From contig NC_089437.1 of assembly GCF_026210795.1 (NCBI RefSeq), positions 3,720,001-3,784,000 on the forward strand: a DNA stretch of 64,000 nucleotides, given 5' to 3'. Below the pieces are notes generated by a model. That model worked only from the letters and a program-made list of their open reading frames with translations, did not search any database and was not told where the DNA came from. This document shows, in pieces, positions 23,764 to 35,354 of the stretch (within the stretch, counting starts at the first letter, position 1; every line of letters starts with the position of its first letter). Origin of the DNA: Rhizophagus irregularis. Its lineage: Eukaryota > Glomeromycota > Glomeromycetes > Glomerales > Glomeraceae. The translations under genes were made by a program, and so were the position numbers.

Positions 23764-25461
23764 AAATTGTAATTTTATTGTAAGATATATATTATGTATA
23801 GATTATATAATAGATACTATTTACCATATATCATTATTTGTTTCATTCAAAAAAAAAAAAGAAAATCACATTCGATGAATTTTTAGTCAAAAAGCTTGCA
23901 ATAAATCTATTTTTCGTTAAATTAATTGACTTCAATAAACTTGATTACCATATTTTGAGTTATCCACAATTATCATAATTTTAAATATACTATTTTATAT
24001 TGTTGTTGTCAACTATCTATCTTGTGAGCTATCGCTCAGAATTTTGATCAATGTGAAAATGCGCTGCGAAACATAAGGCAGATGCCACTCCTATCATATA
24101 TGGAATTGCCACAAATCTACAGTCGTTATGCTAATTTAAGAACTAAATCATAATAAGGTACACAAAGGTTTAGCTAGAAGTCTGATGAGAGCTACGGGTT
24201 AAAATAGTAATACTGTAGTTAATACAGTCAGATAATTATTCTTATCACGTGACATTCAACCAATCAAATATGTAGATATCTCTCGTTAGACAAATAATAC
24301 TCTCATCTATATATGTTTTGATTCAACAACTTGAAATGTCCATATTTTTAAAATTCATTGAAATTTGAAGTTTAATAATTTTAATGCGCATTTAACCTAA
24401 ATGGATCCTATCGGAATAATTAATGTTGGCCGAAATTATAATAGTGCGAGCCACATATTACAAATGTTTAATTGATGGCCGCACATGATCGATCACAAAT
24501 ATCGGATGGTGTAGATTCGATCATTGCCATCTTAAGATGAAATAAAAAGCCATTGATGTGATGAAGACGCCTTCCAAAATTTTATAGATATAGAAATTCT
24601 ACGGAAATGGATCGATCATATGCCGGTAATCACTTATAGATATTTTTAAAATGAATTATTCATATGCACTGTTTTTATTTCTGAAAATCTTAGATAAATT
24701 ACAATCAGATGCACGACGCAAAAAAAAAAGAAAAAGATTATTAATCAAAACACACTAATAAATATGATAATCTAATTTTCTTGTTTGACACATATTGGCC
24801 GAGTATCAAATAATTAAATATATCTTAGAAATTTTTTGTTTTTATTCTCAAATATTAAGTAAATTAAATCAAAGAATTTTTCAAAGAATTTTTCATAAAA
24901 TGATACTTTTTCTTTGACCTTTCCATATTGGTCTAACAATCCAATTTTTCCGGGAGTAATATTTATAGTAAAATATTATCCATTTTTGAATATGAATGGA
25001 TTATGTAAAATTTTTCGGAAATTTAAGGTTCTATTAAAGAAATTCCAAATTGATATTCGAATTTTCTAAAAAAAGGATAATAATTAATTTTACATTACCT
25101 TCTTTTATATGTTACTTTGCGTAACAATACGTTGTAACATAGTTTTTTCCCTCACATTTTATATATATATATATATATCAAGGTTAAAATTAAAAAATCA
25201 TTCAAGCTTTGGACATAAAAGTTAGTAGCCGATCCGGATGTTTAGGGCGTATTCCTTAAAAAGGACTGAGTTGAACGGATCCAAAACTTTAATTTATGAT
25301 CATTTTGTCTTGCTTTTCATGATTTTCCAAATGGTATCAACAATGTAACACATAAAAACGAGTTTGAGTACATTACATAGCCCATTTTTTTCAAAAAAAA
25401 AAAATTTTTTTTTTCATAGAATTGCGGGATTACATACATAGAAATGGCTGAATTACAAATT
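23764..25461. other. intergenic, nothing recognised
   Basis: AT-rich with no supported frame. There is an (AT)n microsatellite at about 25160-25178. The stretch 24860-24900 contains a short tandem AAAGAATTTTTC. Confidence 0.45.
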
Positions 25462-25483
25462 GTATATAAATAAGTCTAAAACG
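25462..25483 (+). promoter_or_regulatory. family core promoter (TATA plus AGTC)
   Basis: GTATATAAATAAGTCTAAAA then CG lies about 70 nt before the ATG of the 25534 gene. It is nearly identical to the motif before the 35976 gene. Confidence 0.6.
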
Positions 25484-25533
25484 TTATTATCAAATCTCAT
25501 TAAAAATTTTCGAAAAATTTAAAATTATTTAAT

Positions 25534-26749
25534 ATGACACATAATGGACTTGGATATAAATATATATTTATATTAATATTAATAATATTAACATTAATTA
25601 CAACGTCACCAACTTATTGCTCTCTTCAAAAGAGGCAGGCACCAGAACCGGTGATAGATCCAAAAAATCCACCACCACCACCTGGTCCTTGTAAAGACTG
25701 TGCTGACAACTGTTGTGCAAGTTACAGAACTTGTTTGAATGATCCAAATTCTAATCCTACTTCATGCAATGATGCGTCAAAAAATTGTAATATCAATTGC
25801 AACGCGGGAGGATGCAAAGGTATAACTTATTATCTAAATTGCAATAACCCAGAACCAACACCTATACCAAAAAATCCACCACCTCCTCCGGGACCAGCAC
25901 CTAGTACACCTAAAGTAAATCCAAAAAATCCACAACCACCTCCAGGACCAGCACCTAGTACACCTAAAGAACCTGTGAAAAATCCAAAAAATCCACAACC
26001 ACCTCCAGGACCAACACCTAGTACACCTGAAGAACCTGTGTTAAATCCAAATAATCCACCTCCTCCTCCTGGTCCTTGTTTGGACTGTATTATCAAATGT
26101 TGTGCACCTTATTCAAGTTGTATACAAGGCACCAATTCTAATCTTAATCTATGCGAAGATGCATTAAAAAAATGTAATATTGATTGCAACGTGGGAGATT
26201 GCAAAGATGTAGATAATTTTTATTACGATTGTAACTCGCCCAAAACTGTGCCATCTAGTTCTATTAAACCGCCAGTAAAAACACCTATAATTACTTGCTC
26301 CTCCTCTAGTGATCCTAAATGTTTTCCACCAGGAATGTAAGTTTTATTTCTTTTATCATTTTTTTTTTTATTTTCTTTGAAAATATTAAAAAAATGAAAT
26401 ACAAATTTGCAGTGCTCCAATAATTACTACTATTACAAAGGAAGGAGTAGAAACACCAACACAAGTCCCTAATAACGTAAAATTGACAACAACCATAACA
26501 ACACTTACATCATATTTTGCTGGGTACACAACAACTAACTCTCTGGGATCGTCTACATCCATCCTTCCATCCACTCTATACATAGTGAAGAGTATTGCAA
26601 TTACTGAACCTACTGAACCCGCAAATAATAATACAGTTGCTTCAGATTGTACTACAATTTTGTACAATTTTAATATCTATGGTTTATGGGATGTTACATT
26701 AAGTTTAGCTGTAATCATTGCAACATTTATTTTTATGATATTGGCATAA
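25534..26749 (+). CDS. secreted, probably GPI-anchored Cys-rich protein with two domains
   Basis: Exons 25534..26336 and 26413..26749 (phase-2 intron) give 379 aa. A signal peptide ends near SPTYCSLQKRQ, where KR could be a Kex2 site. Two Cys-rich domains (PCKDCADNCC...YYLNC and PCLDCIIKCC...FYYDC) are separated by a stalk of NPPPPPGPAPSTP repeats. This subtype has extra Cys residues compared with 9171 and 15794 and closely resembles the minus-strand gene ending at 32916. The C-terminal module is present: TCSSSSDPKCFPPG, EGVETPT, AGYTTTNSLGS, ILYNFNIYGLWDVTLS and a hydrophobic tail. Here the NSHG motif is changed to NIYG, so the predicted anchor site may differ. Function unknown. Confidence 0.85.
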
Positions 26750-28040
26750 AAAAAGAAAATGTGTTTTATTTGTAAATTAAATTTATTGTATTAATGTAAT
26801 ATTAAAAAAAGTTAATGAGGTAGACAATCACAAGTAATTCAATCTAGATAAAAAAGTAAAACGTTATATATTGAATTTATAGAAACTTATTTATTACCTA
26901 CTGTTTATGATTAATTATTCTATTTATAAAATGTTCATTAGTTATAGTAAGAACCAATGAGATTTAAAAATCTCTCTACTAACGCGGGTCCCTATCTTAG
27001 GTTGTAATTAATACATTTCTTTCTTAAATTACACTAATTCTTTTTCTTTAAATAACATTTTCATTCCCAAACATTTTTTACGTTACTAATTAAAGTCATA
27101 TTAAGTTTTATCTCCGATTGTAAAATTGTTAGTAAAAGTCTTTATTTGTGAACTCATTATGGCATAGTGAGAGAAATTCTTTTGTTTTCTCTATCGTAAT
27201 AAATTTAACACGTAAACTATTGGACGAGGAAAATTATTTTAATAATTATAGTACCGTCAATAAAATGACTCATATCTGATATGTTTTGTTTTCTTATTAC
27301 GGCTAATTATCATCGTGTAAAAGAGTATCTTTAGATTCACGAAAATTTTTACATTTTAATTATGTATATTTTAAATTATGTAATTAATATTTAAACTTAT
27401 TTTTCTTGCCACATTTTCGACCTAATTTTCCAGTTCGCCTTATTTAGCAATTTAAAATATACTAACGCTAACCATAACGAAATAGGACTTTGGTTTATCC
27501 ACAATGAGCCGAAAAAGGCAGGGTTAATTGTTTTTAACAAATAAATAAACAAATCGATTGCGGATTGGTTAAAGGATTTTGCGATCTAGTAAAGATACTA
27601 AAAAAAATCATTAGGCGTTTATGAAAATTTTTATTAGATTGATATTGAAAGAAAGATATAAGACCGAAACGAGATTACTTTCATTAACACCACTATTTAT
27701 ACTTATTATGAGGCGTCAAAACCGGAGATCGGAGATCATTATTATACCTAAAATAGTCGAGAAAAGAAAATGATTAACTATTAACATGTTCAATAAAAAA
27801 TTATGCGTAAATACGGAATTATGATTTCGTTTTATTAACTCATTATGGTATACACCTTCCTAAGGAATCAATTTTTTCTATGAGAATAATTCGACCGATA
27901 AAAATCATTGATTTAGCTTTAAAAATACAAGTGAAATATATACATACTAATTTTCATAAGATTATTCACGATAATCTCTTTTTAAAAGTTCTGTCTCATT
28001 ATTCTTCGAATGACTTCCATTTCTTTCCATTTACAGTAGT
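26750..28040. other. intergenic, nothing recognised
   Basis: AT-rich, with no supported frame or repeat. Confidence 0.4.
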
Positions 28041-28444
28041 ATAGTAACAGGACCCAGAAATATATATATAAGGGTCAGGTGGCAAAAATTTTTTTTACTA
28101 TGAACTGTACGCAGAGACTTTTTATATGCATAATTGACACCTGATATTGAAAATCCTGCAAATAAAATTCAGACATTAAGTTATTAATTATTTTATCAAT
28201 GACTTCTATATTATCAATTAATACTAAATATTACAATGCGGTTAACGTACAGTAAATATATAAGATTAGCAAACTAATTTTTTACATATAAAAATTTCGA
28301 TAAAAAATACGCAAATATTGATGACCTAATGACCTAACTATGGATGAAAATTCTTTAGATTGTACGCAAATCAAAACTTTACTATGATCTGTGTAACCTA
28401 CCCCTGTATATATATTTCTGGGTCCTATAGTAACTAAATATATA
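28041..28444. mobile_element. hAT-type non-autonomous TIR element (MITE) with 8-bp TSD
   Basis: The element 28049-28436 (388 bp) begins AGGACCCAGAAATATATATA and ends with its inverted copy (TATATATATTTCTGGGTCCT). It is flanked on both sides by ATAGTAAC (28041-28048 and 28437-28444), a perfect 8-bp target duplication. The arms stay similar further in (ATAGTA..., GTACGCA). There is no coding capacity. An 8-bp duplication is typical of hAT elements, though the end sequence is not the classical CAGGG. The intact duplication suggests a fairly recent insertion. Confidence 0.8.
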
Positions 28445-28698
28445 GATTATAGAGCCATTTGTTTTTATCAGCCATTTGCTAACCCAAACCGTATTATTAT
28501 CACTTGGTCTTGGCAATATACTATACCAAATATAGTATCCTGTTTTTGGTGTAGTTTACTTTGTAAATACATCATCTATTTATCATCTATTTATTTTTTA
28601 ATGAAATCATCCATTAGTTATCACAAAATTAGAAATTTAATTCTTAAATGAATGAATTTCTTTATCTAAATCGTGGCAGTACATTTTTGAAAAAAAAT

Positions 28699-28720
28699 GT
28701 ATATAAGCAGGACAAATCCG
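28699..28720 (+). promoter_or_regulatory. family core promoter, variant
   Basis: GTATATAAGCAGGACAAATC then CG lies about 126 nt before the ATG of the 28826 gene. The match to the family motif is good, but it is farther from the start because of an expanded 5' leader with repeated ATTTTAAAAA units (about 28760-28812). Confidence 0.5.
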
Positions 28721-28825
28721 CACACTAACAACCGATATAAAGTTTTAAAAAAACAAAAAAATTATTCAATTTTAAAAATTATTCAATTTTAAAAACTTTT
28801 CAATTTTAAAAACAAATTATTCAAC

Positions 28826-29137
28826 ATGTTCCTTCTTGGATCTAAATACAATTTTGTGCTCGTATTTTTAATGATGGTGTTGGTTTTAACTTCACCAACT
28901 TATAGCATTCCGCAAGGAGGTATTAACAAATTTATCGCTTATTTAATCCCATTTCCTGCAAAAAAAAAAAATCATACAACATTGATTGAATATGGGAAAT
29001 AATGCATAACATTTATACTAACGTCGATTCTCCGATTAAAAACATTAGATCCTGATACTCCTCCAACTCCTCCTCCTCCTGGTGGTCCCACACCACCTGG
29101 CAACAGTACTGATGTTCCTCCTACTGCTACTCCTTAA
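28826..29137 (+). CDS. short secreted Pro-rich peptide, truncated family member
   Basis: Exons 28826..28919 and 29049..29137 (phase 1) encode only 60 aa. The first about 28 residues are a signal peptide ending SPTYSIPQG, very like the start of the 25534 gene (SPTYCSLQ). The mature part of about 30 residues is Pro/Gly/Thr (PPTPPPPGGPTPPG), with no cysteine and no C-terminal anchor module. The family promoter is retained. It may be a degenerate paralog that still makes a small secreted peptide, or a pseudogene. Intron borders (GGTATT...ATTAG) are acceptable but unproven. Confidence 0.55.
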
Positions 29138-29641
29138 ACGTTGATTCACTTACACGACAACTCTATCTACTTGATATGTGATGAATATTTCCGTTACTGA
29201 ATCTATTGGTCACATATTATACGATAATTTTATATGATATTATAATGCTTATGCGAATTTTTTTATTATATAATAAAGTTTTATCAAATTTCTTTATAAA
29301 TTAACAAAAAAAAAAATTATTGTTGGAAATGAGCCTTTCAGTGTTATTGCCTATTACTAACGATCATCAAAACTTTTGTTTCGCGATATTACATATACAG
29401 TACATAACTTATTATCCCACTTTTTGACGTTGTCACTCGTAAAATCTAATTGATAATGCGTGTAATCTACAGCCAATCATTCAGACATTTGATTCAATTA
29501 TAAAAATAATGATTTTCTTTATTAAAGAACAATGCACTAAATATTTTAATACTTTAAGGATGCCATTTATATTAAAAATTTTAAATTTTAGCTAACCAAA
29601 TTTTTTAATTATAATTGTAACAAGTTTTACATGTCAGTGAT
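29138..29641. other. intergenic, nothing recognised
   Basis: AT-rich sequence downstream of the short secreted-peptide gene, with no supported feature. Confidence 0.4.
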
Positions 29642-30107
29642 TTAACAATTATTATCACGATTAAAACATAGTAAATAAGCAGATTGGCATTCCTTGAAGA
29701 TATTATGAACGCGATCGCATCCGTAGTATACGGTTTGGAAATTATTACAACTGAAGGTAAAAGTACTGGTTGGCATACAAGTTTTCTTTACTGAATACGA
29801 ATGAGGAATTGGGGATTCGATGTAGTTTAAAGCTATACATGAATTATTTTTAACCATTCGAATAATCCAATCAAAATTTCTAATTAATTCATTCATAAAA
29901 TTAGATTCTCTAATAAATGAATTATTAAATTAGTTAATATACTAGTTAATATTGATCCGTAATCTTCTTTTTTTAAATTCAATAAATTATTAAGTTCATG
30001 GAACGATCATCTTCGCAAATTTTAAGAATATCATTTTCTTTTAAGAATTGAATTTGCATTATCCATTCATCAGGATGAATATTTCCATCATATTTTGAAA
30101 GTTTCAT
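29642..30107 (-). pseudogene. remnant of a Rhizophagus multigene family (KYDGNIHPDEWI type)
   Basis: Two separate short pieces are visible on the minus strand. One (30107..29979, 42 aa) contains KYDGNIHPDEWI. The other (29896..29642, 84 aa) begins MNELIRNFD and ends in a Cys-rich tail. Both resemble parts of a large Glomeromycotina protein family that I remember as having a gag-like N-terminal region, sometimes followed by a MIR-like domain. The copy is broken and lacks most of the usual length. I treat it as a fossil and do not model a protein. Confidence 0.4.
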
Positions 30108-31163
30108 TATTCTTTTATTTCTTTTTCTTTATATATATATACAGTATATATATTTTTATTCTTTATATATATATATTTTTTTATTCTTTTTATTTTTATT
30201 TTTTTATTTTTTTTTATTACTGAAAATTCGTTCACTTAATAACCAACCCAAACAGATATCCTAACTTTGTTACTGGTAAAGTCTGCTAGTTTTAAAGGAG
30301 GATTTTGTGTTTTTTGATGTATAATTAATTCAATTATTTCTGATTGCAACTATTGCAACTCTAAAGTAATTAAATTTTTTAGTTGATACATCATAATAGT
30401 GTCCAATAATAAGTCAAGATGAGTTGGGTGCCCTGAGCTATTCTACTTCCACCATACTTTTTAATTATTTAAAGTAATAAAAGTTTTCCTATTTTTTTTT
30501 TTTAATCTAATAAATTTTTGTATTTATTCCACTCATGGTGCATTTGAATTCCTACTATTGAAAGTGGTTTGTCAATACACGCAAATTGTGTAATAGGCGG
30601 ACGGAGTCATGATATGCAAAAGTGAGTACAAAATATAGAGAGTCATGATTCTAGTTCATGTGGACATCGTTTAAATTTTGATGGTGGAACTTCGTGAAAA
30701 AAATTTAATAATGTATAAAAATTTTTTTTTGATATTTTTTTTTTAGATAAATTTAAATAAAAATTTAATAGAAAACACAACTTAAACTAATAAAAGAAAA
30801 TTACACAGATTACAGAAATCATAAGAGTTAGACATTTTGTTCTTTTATCAAAAATAATTTTTATTTCATGTTTTGAATGAAGAATTTTATAAAATAATAT
30901 CATGAAAAAATTTTTTACTATGATAAAGAGGTTCTAACTAAAAATTGATCATTCTTTAATGAAAAATAATTAAGAAAGATAATAACCAAGGTACGTGATC
31001 AATAAATTGCATAATACGAGATTAAAATCTTATATTAATATGAACGCATGGTAAACTTTTACTAAACTCTTTTTTAATTATTTTTCGCCCATTTCCTTTT
31101 TACAAGGATCCCATACTCCTTTAAAGAAAATTTGTAGGTTTACCTAAAGAATTTATTTTTATA
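30108..31163. other. intergenic, nothing recognised
   Basis: T-rich runs and (TA)n at about 30130-30175. A 10-bp word GAGTCATGAT occurs at about 30604 and 30640. No gene is supported. Confidence 0.4.
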
Positions 31164-32718
31164 CCCAGTAAAAAGTCATCATATGGAAATTGTACAATTT
31201 TTGTTTAGTTTTTGTAATTATTGTCCAATTTTCATTCAGTATTCGTATAGTTAAATCAAATTTTATTTTTTTGTAAAATTTAAATGTACAATTATTGTAA
31301 GATTTATTACATTTAATAAACAGAAATTGTACAATTTTTATATTTTAACTTTGCAACTATTATTTATTATATTCATTTAAACAAAATTCGTACAATTTTT
31401 TCAATTTTTAAATTCATATGAAACTTATAAATTTGTACTAATTTGTAGCATAAATCTGTAATTAATTATAATTATATTGATCTTCAGACTATTTTTGTAA
31501 TGATTTTCGCGTTATAAAAATATGTATCACGTGTATGTCAGTATGTGATGATATAATCCGCAGTTCGATGACTTCGATCAACTTTTTTCTTTTAAACTTT
31601 TTTTTCCTTTTAAACTTTTTTTTTCTTTTTAAACTTTTTTTTCTTTTTAAACTTTTTTCTTTTAACTTTTTTTTCTTTTTAAACTTTTTTTTTGCTTTTT
31701 TTTCACATTCTTCCCTTTTCCTTCAGTTCGTTCGCCCTTTCACTTCCCTTTGTACCTTCCTTCGTCTCTCCCTCGTTCTTTCCTTTTCCTTTCCTCCCTT
31801 TTCCCTTTACTTTTACATTTCCTTCTCTTTTTTTTCCCACTTTTCTCGCACTTTTTGTTGAAGAAATCTTAAGCATTTCTCTCCTTTGGTGCAAATTTCT
31901 GGTAAGTTCATTTTTTTTTTTAATTGTTTAATTTTAATGAACAATTCTAATAGTTGTTTTTCTTACTTTTTTTTTAGACTTCGAATATTTGGACGTGGGA
32001 ATAATGGTAGGAAATTTTTTTTCTTAAATCTTAATTATCTATTTTAACAAATTTTTCTTTTTTTTTTTAGATGCTTCTTACGGTCTTCTTGGACGTGGAA
32101 TTTTGGCGTAACAATTTGGTAGGGTAGAGGTTTTTTTTGAATTATTCTTTGATAAAACGTTTATTTAACAAAATGTTTTCTAACACTTTGATTTTTCTTC
32201 TTTTAGGCAGTTCTTCAGCTCTTTGGACAAGGACTTTAGTGGGAGTATTATTTTTTTAGTTTCTTTTAAAAATAGTGGTTACTTATTTCTTTCTCTTTTT
32301 TAGACGGCTTTTTGGTCTCCTGGATGTGACATTTCACAAATTTTCAAATTCTTCCTTTAATATTAACAAACAGATATCAATAGTTCTTTTCTTTATAGAT
32401 ATTTCTTCAAATCTCTTTGGATGCCGTTATAGTAAGTTTTTTTTTCGTCTTAGTTTATTTATTATGATGAAATGCATATATATACAGTAATTCATATATG
32501 AATAATAAATCAAACATGTAAAAATAATATACAAATTTATTTTGAATGTTACATAAAAACATTGCAAGTTTGTGACGAATTTACTTTGAATTCTATATAA
32601 AACATTACAAGTTTACTACAAATTGTTTACAAATACTGTACAAATGGATGCTCATAATCGTATTAAATTTGTAACTTACATTTTTTATACAAAAAATCAA
32701 CATAAACTTTTTACTGGG
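31164..32718. mobile_element. TIR-bounded element (CCCAGTAAAAAGT ends) carrying an exon-like cassette array
   Basis: The left end CCCAGTAAAAAGT (31164) is matched by ACTTTTTACTGGG (to 32718), and ATA flanks both ends (a possible 3-bp duplication). Both subterminal regions, about 300 and 240 bp, are crowded with TTTGTA/TACAAA words, as in elements whose transposase binds subterminal repeats. There is no transposase frame. The core (about 31580-32460) has a strongly pyrimidine-rich block with repeats of about 20 bp (CTTTTTTTTTCTTTTTAAA), then the cassette array. Superfamily unassigned. The open frames at 31535-31931 are low-complexity artefacts. Confidence 0.6.
31978..32432 (+). repeat. five diverged exon-like cassettes separated by intron-like spacers
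   Basis: Cassettes start at 31978, 32071, 32207, 32304 and 32399. Each is preceded by a polypyrimidine tract ending in TAG, and several are followed by GTAGG or GTAAG. They share a core of the form TTCTT...CTCTTTGGACGTGG.ATTT (examples: TCTTCTTGGACGTGGAATTT, CAGCTCTTTGGACAAGGAC). No long protein frame joins them. They could be duplicated exons of a non-coding transcript or a decayed gene. Confidence 0.5.
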
Positions 32719-32915
32719 ATATTATTGATAAATGCTAGTGTTGAAACTATCAGTGCACTCACGCACTATATACAATAACTTTTAATATTTAAAGAAAATA
32801 TAAAAAAAGATTAATTATAAATGTGTTATGCTTCATATTTGGTGGTGTCGTTTGCTGAAGGATTATCGTTATTTGTTGAGAGTTATTGCTGTCATTGTTA
32901 TCTCTTTTGAATCTT

Positions 32916-33605
32916 TCACATTACATTGTTTCCTTTTGGTGGTTGTTGTGAATTCGAGCCTTGTGAACCTGCTGGGTCTTTTTGTGAGCCTGGATCTTGC
33001 GGACTTGGGCCTTTTTGTGGGCCTGGATCTTGCGGACTTGGACCTTTTTGTGGTGGTGCTGAAGGTTCTGGATCAAAGCAATCAAAATGATAGGTCATAT
33101 TTTTGCAACCTTTCATAACGCAATCAAGATTACATTGTTTTAATCCATCTGAACACAGACTAGGATTTGGCCCATTTATGCAAGTTATAAAAGCCGCGCA
33201 ACATTTGTCAATACAATTTTTACAAGGACCAGGTGGTGGTGGTGGTGCTAAAGGTCCTGGATCATCTACTACAGGACCTGGACCTTTTTGTGGAAAGCAA
33301 TCAAAATGATAGGTCATATTTTTGCAACCTTTCATATTGCAATCAAGATTACATTGTTTTAATCCATCTGAACACAGACTAGGATTTGGCCCATTTATGC
33401 AAGTTATAAGAGCCGCGCAACATTTGTCAATACAATTTTTACAAGGACCAGGTGGTGGTGGTGGTGCTAAAGGTCCTGGATCATCTACTACAGGACCTGG
33501 ACTTTTTTGTCTCTCTTGAAGAGTACAATAGGTTGATAATGTTGTAATTAATATCAGCATTATAAATATCAGTAAATTTCTACATTTAAATCCAAGATAA
33601 ATCAT
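32916..33605 (-). CDS. secreted Cys-rich protein with two near-identical domains, no anchor module
   Basis: A single exon of 229 aa. I use the ATG at 33605; the frame stays open upstream but without an ATG. A signal peptide ends near TYCTLQERQ. Two Cys-rich domains (PCKNCIDKCCAALITC... and PCKNCIDKCCAAFITC...) each follow a GPVVDDPGPLAPPPPPGP linker; the whole 73-aa block is a direct 219-bp repeat. The C-terminus is Pro/Gln/Gly-rich (QKGPSPQDPGP) and stops without the Thr-rich/GPI module found in the 25534 and 35976 genes, so this protein is probably freely secreted. It is divergent from, and head to head with, the 35976 gene. Confidence 0.8.
   Translation of the reverse strand: MIYLGFKCRNLLIFIMLILITTLSTYCTLQERQKSPGPVVDDPGPLAPPPPPGPCKNCIDKCCAALITCINGPNPSLCSDGLKQCNLDCNMKGCKNMTYHFDCFPQKGPGPVVDDPGPLAPPPPPGPCKNCIDKCCAAFITCINGPNPSLCSDGLKQCNLDCVMKGCKNMTYHFDCFDPEPSAPPQKGPSPQDPGPQKGPSPQDPGSQKDPAGSQGSNSQQPPKGNNVM
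33078..33515 (-). repeat. direct 219-bp intragenic duplication
   Basis: Two adjacent copies (33078-33296 and 33297-33515) differ at only a few positions, and both encode linker plus one Cys-rich domain. This is a recent in-frame domain duplication. Confidence 0.9.
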
Positions 33606-33649
33606 ATTAAACAATTTTAAGTTTTTCGAAATTTAAAATTTGTTATTAA

Positions 33650-33676
33650 TGTGTTTTTGACTAGTTTATATATATA
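33650..33676 (-). promoter_or_regulatory. family core promoter (minus strand)
   Basis: Read on the minus strand, TATATATATAAACTAGTCAA then AAAC lies about 70 nt before the ATG at 33605. This is the same spacing as at 25534 and 35976. Confidence 0.55.
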
Positions 33677-34239
33677 TTTTCACATTTATATAATTATGTT
33701 ATTTATAATTAATAAGTAAACAATTCTACTTGTTTAAATGTTATTTAAATTACTGCTAATTGCAAAGCAATTTTTTTTTAAAAAAAAAAATTCATTCATT
33801 TAAGTGAATTTTTCACTAGTTTTTGAATTTTAGAAAATTCTCACACAAACTAAATCACAACGAAAATGGGAGGTAGAGGGCATTTATTATAATTATGCAC
33901 AAGAATCAACAAAGGAAATTTCATAAATCAACCTAGATAATCAAAATGTCTAATGCAATTTGGGTTTAGTGTGTGATAAAATAAAATTGTGTATGGTGTG
34001 TGTTACCTATAAACCAGTTTATAAGCGAGTAAGGTGTATCATCATCAATATACCCGTTTAATCTGAAGTTAAAAATGGGTTAAACTCTATTTCCAATTGT
34101 ATGTATTTTTTATTATTTACTTATGTTCTACATTTTAACTGCAATCTTTATTTTCTGGGCATTATCAATTGTTGAGTTTGATAAGAATATTTTTAATAGT
34201 GAAAGTACAATTTAGGTAATTGAATAATGCGGAGAACGA

Positions 34240-34720
34240 GTTATTTGAATTTCTCATATCGGGTCGTCCATTTATTCTATTTAATCGATCACATGATTGC
34301 GGCAATGGAGGTCTAGAACAGAATGTGAGATTACATGGCCACAGAAACCTTATCTGAATGTTTAGAATGAAGAACAGTTTAAATCCAATTTATCTCAAAT
34401 GAGAAACAAAAAAAAGGAAATAAGTAAAACTATTTTAATTTATTTATAAGTGTGGGAACTGAAAAAAAATCCATGATCGATTATCTTTTTATACAAATCA
34501 GGACTTCATTTACTGTTGTAGTAAACTCAAAAAACCAAAGATTTCGCTGCGCCAAAAATGATCGTTGATTTATGAAAAATTTTTCTTTGTGGGTGATACA
34601 CCTTAACGATTAACGTACCTTCTGCTTTTGCTTCTTGCGTTGTTTACTTCATATTTTAAAAATTAAATTTCACCATCATCTGTTTATGGAGCTTATTTAG
34701 TGTGAAATTTAATGTAATCA
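34240..34720 (+). repeat. diverged direct duplication, copy 1
   Basis: It shares collinear words with 35355-35830: AATTTCTCA.ATCGGG, ATGAGAAACAAAA, GGGAACTGAAAAAAAA, TCGATTATCT, ATGATCGTTGATTTATGAAAA. It ends where a gene start would be expected by analogy with copy 2, but no gene follows. Confidence 0.7.
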
Positions 34721-34825
34721 TTAAAATAAATGATTATTGACACAACATTTGTATAACGATAAACAGTACATACAGTACATCTTACTGACGATCATCGCAA
34801 CTTTATTTTAATTCAAATTTACCAC

Positions 34826-34950
34826 CGCGTATCTCCACCATCACCAAGGAAGTTCCGCAAATGAGCGGCTCGAGCGGCCGGAAATTGAGTCGGGACCAAG
34901 AATTGGTTCAGTTCTCTAAAACGGAATAAGTCTGTCCTGCTCGCTTCTTT
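34826..34950. other. GC-rich island of unknown nature
   Basis: This stretch (CCACCGCGTATCTCCACC ... GAGCGGCTCGAGCGGCCGG ... GTCGGGACC) is much GC-richer than its surroundings. The minus strand has an open stretch reading FRELNQFLVPTQFPAARAAH then LRNFLGDGGDTRW. It could be a transferred or retroposed fragment. No family recognised. Confidence 0.4.
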
Positions 34951-35354
34951 AAATGAATATATAATTCTGGTTACAACTTTATATATAGTATACGTAGAAT
35001 AAGAAAAAATATATTTCGTACTTCATTATATTTATACAAGAAATCGAATTTACAAGTGAAAAGATAAAATTGCGGATTTTGTCAATTAAATTGGTAATAT
35101 TCGTAAAAGTTGGAACCGGAAAAAAAACCCTTAAACGGTTTATTTTAACGCGTTTAGACTTATTTCTCCTATCTGAATATTTAATAATCTAAAAATTTTG
35201 TATTAAATAACTTAAAGTATAAAATTGGTCGTTCTTAAAATATTTTCCTAAAAAAAAAAAAATATTTCTTTGTTTGCTAATATTGACTGGATGCCAATTT
35301 TTAGAATTTATAAAAGAGATTATAATAATCAACTCCAAAGAAAAAATATAATGT

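Noticed and set aside
25160-25178. (AT)n run as a possible promoter or origin
   Set aside because: Simple microsatellites are common here and nothing else supports a function; the better TATA motif lies at 25462.
31535-31931. Phe/Leu-rich open frames
   Set aside because: Translation of polypyrimidine DNA; low-complexity and lying inside the TIR element.
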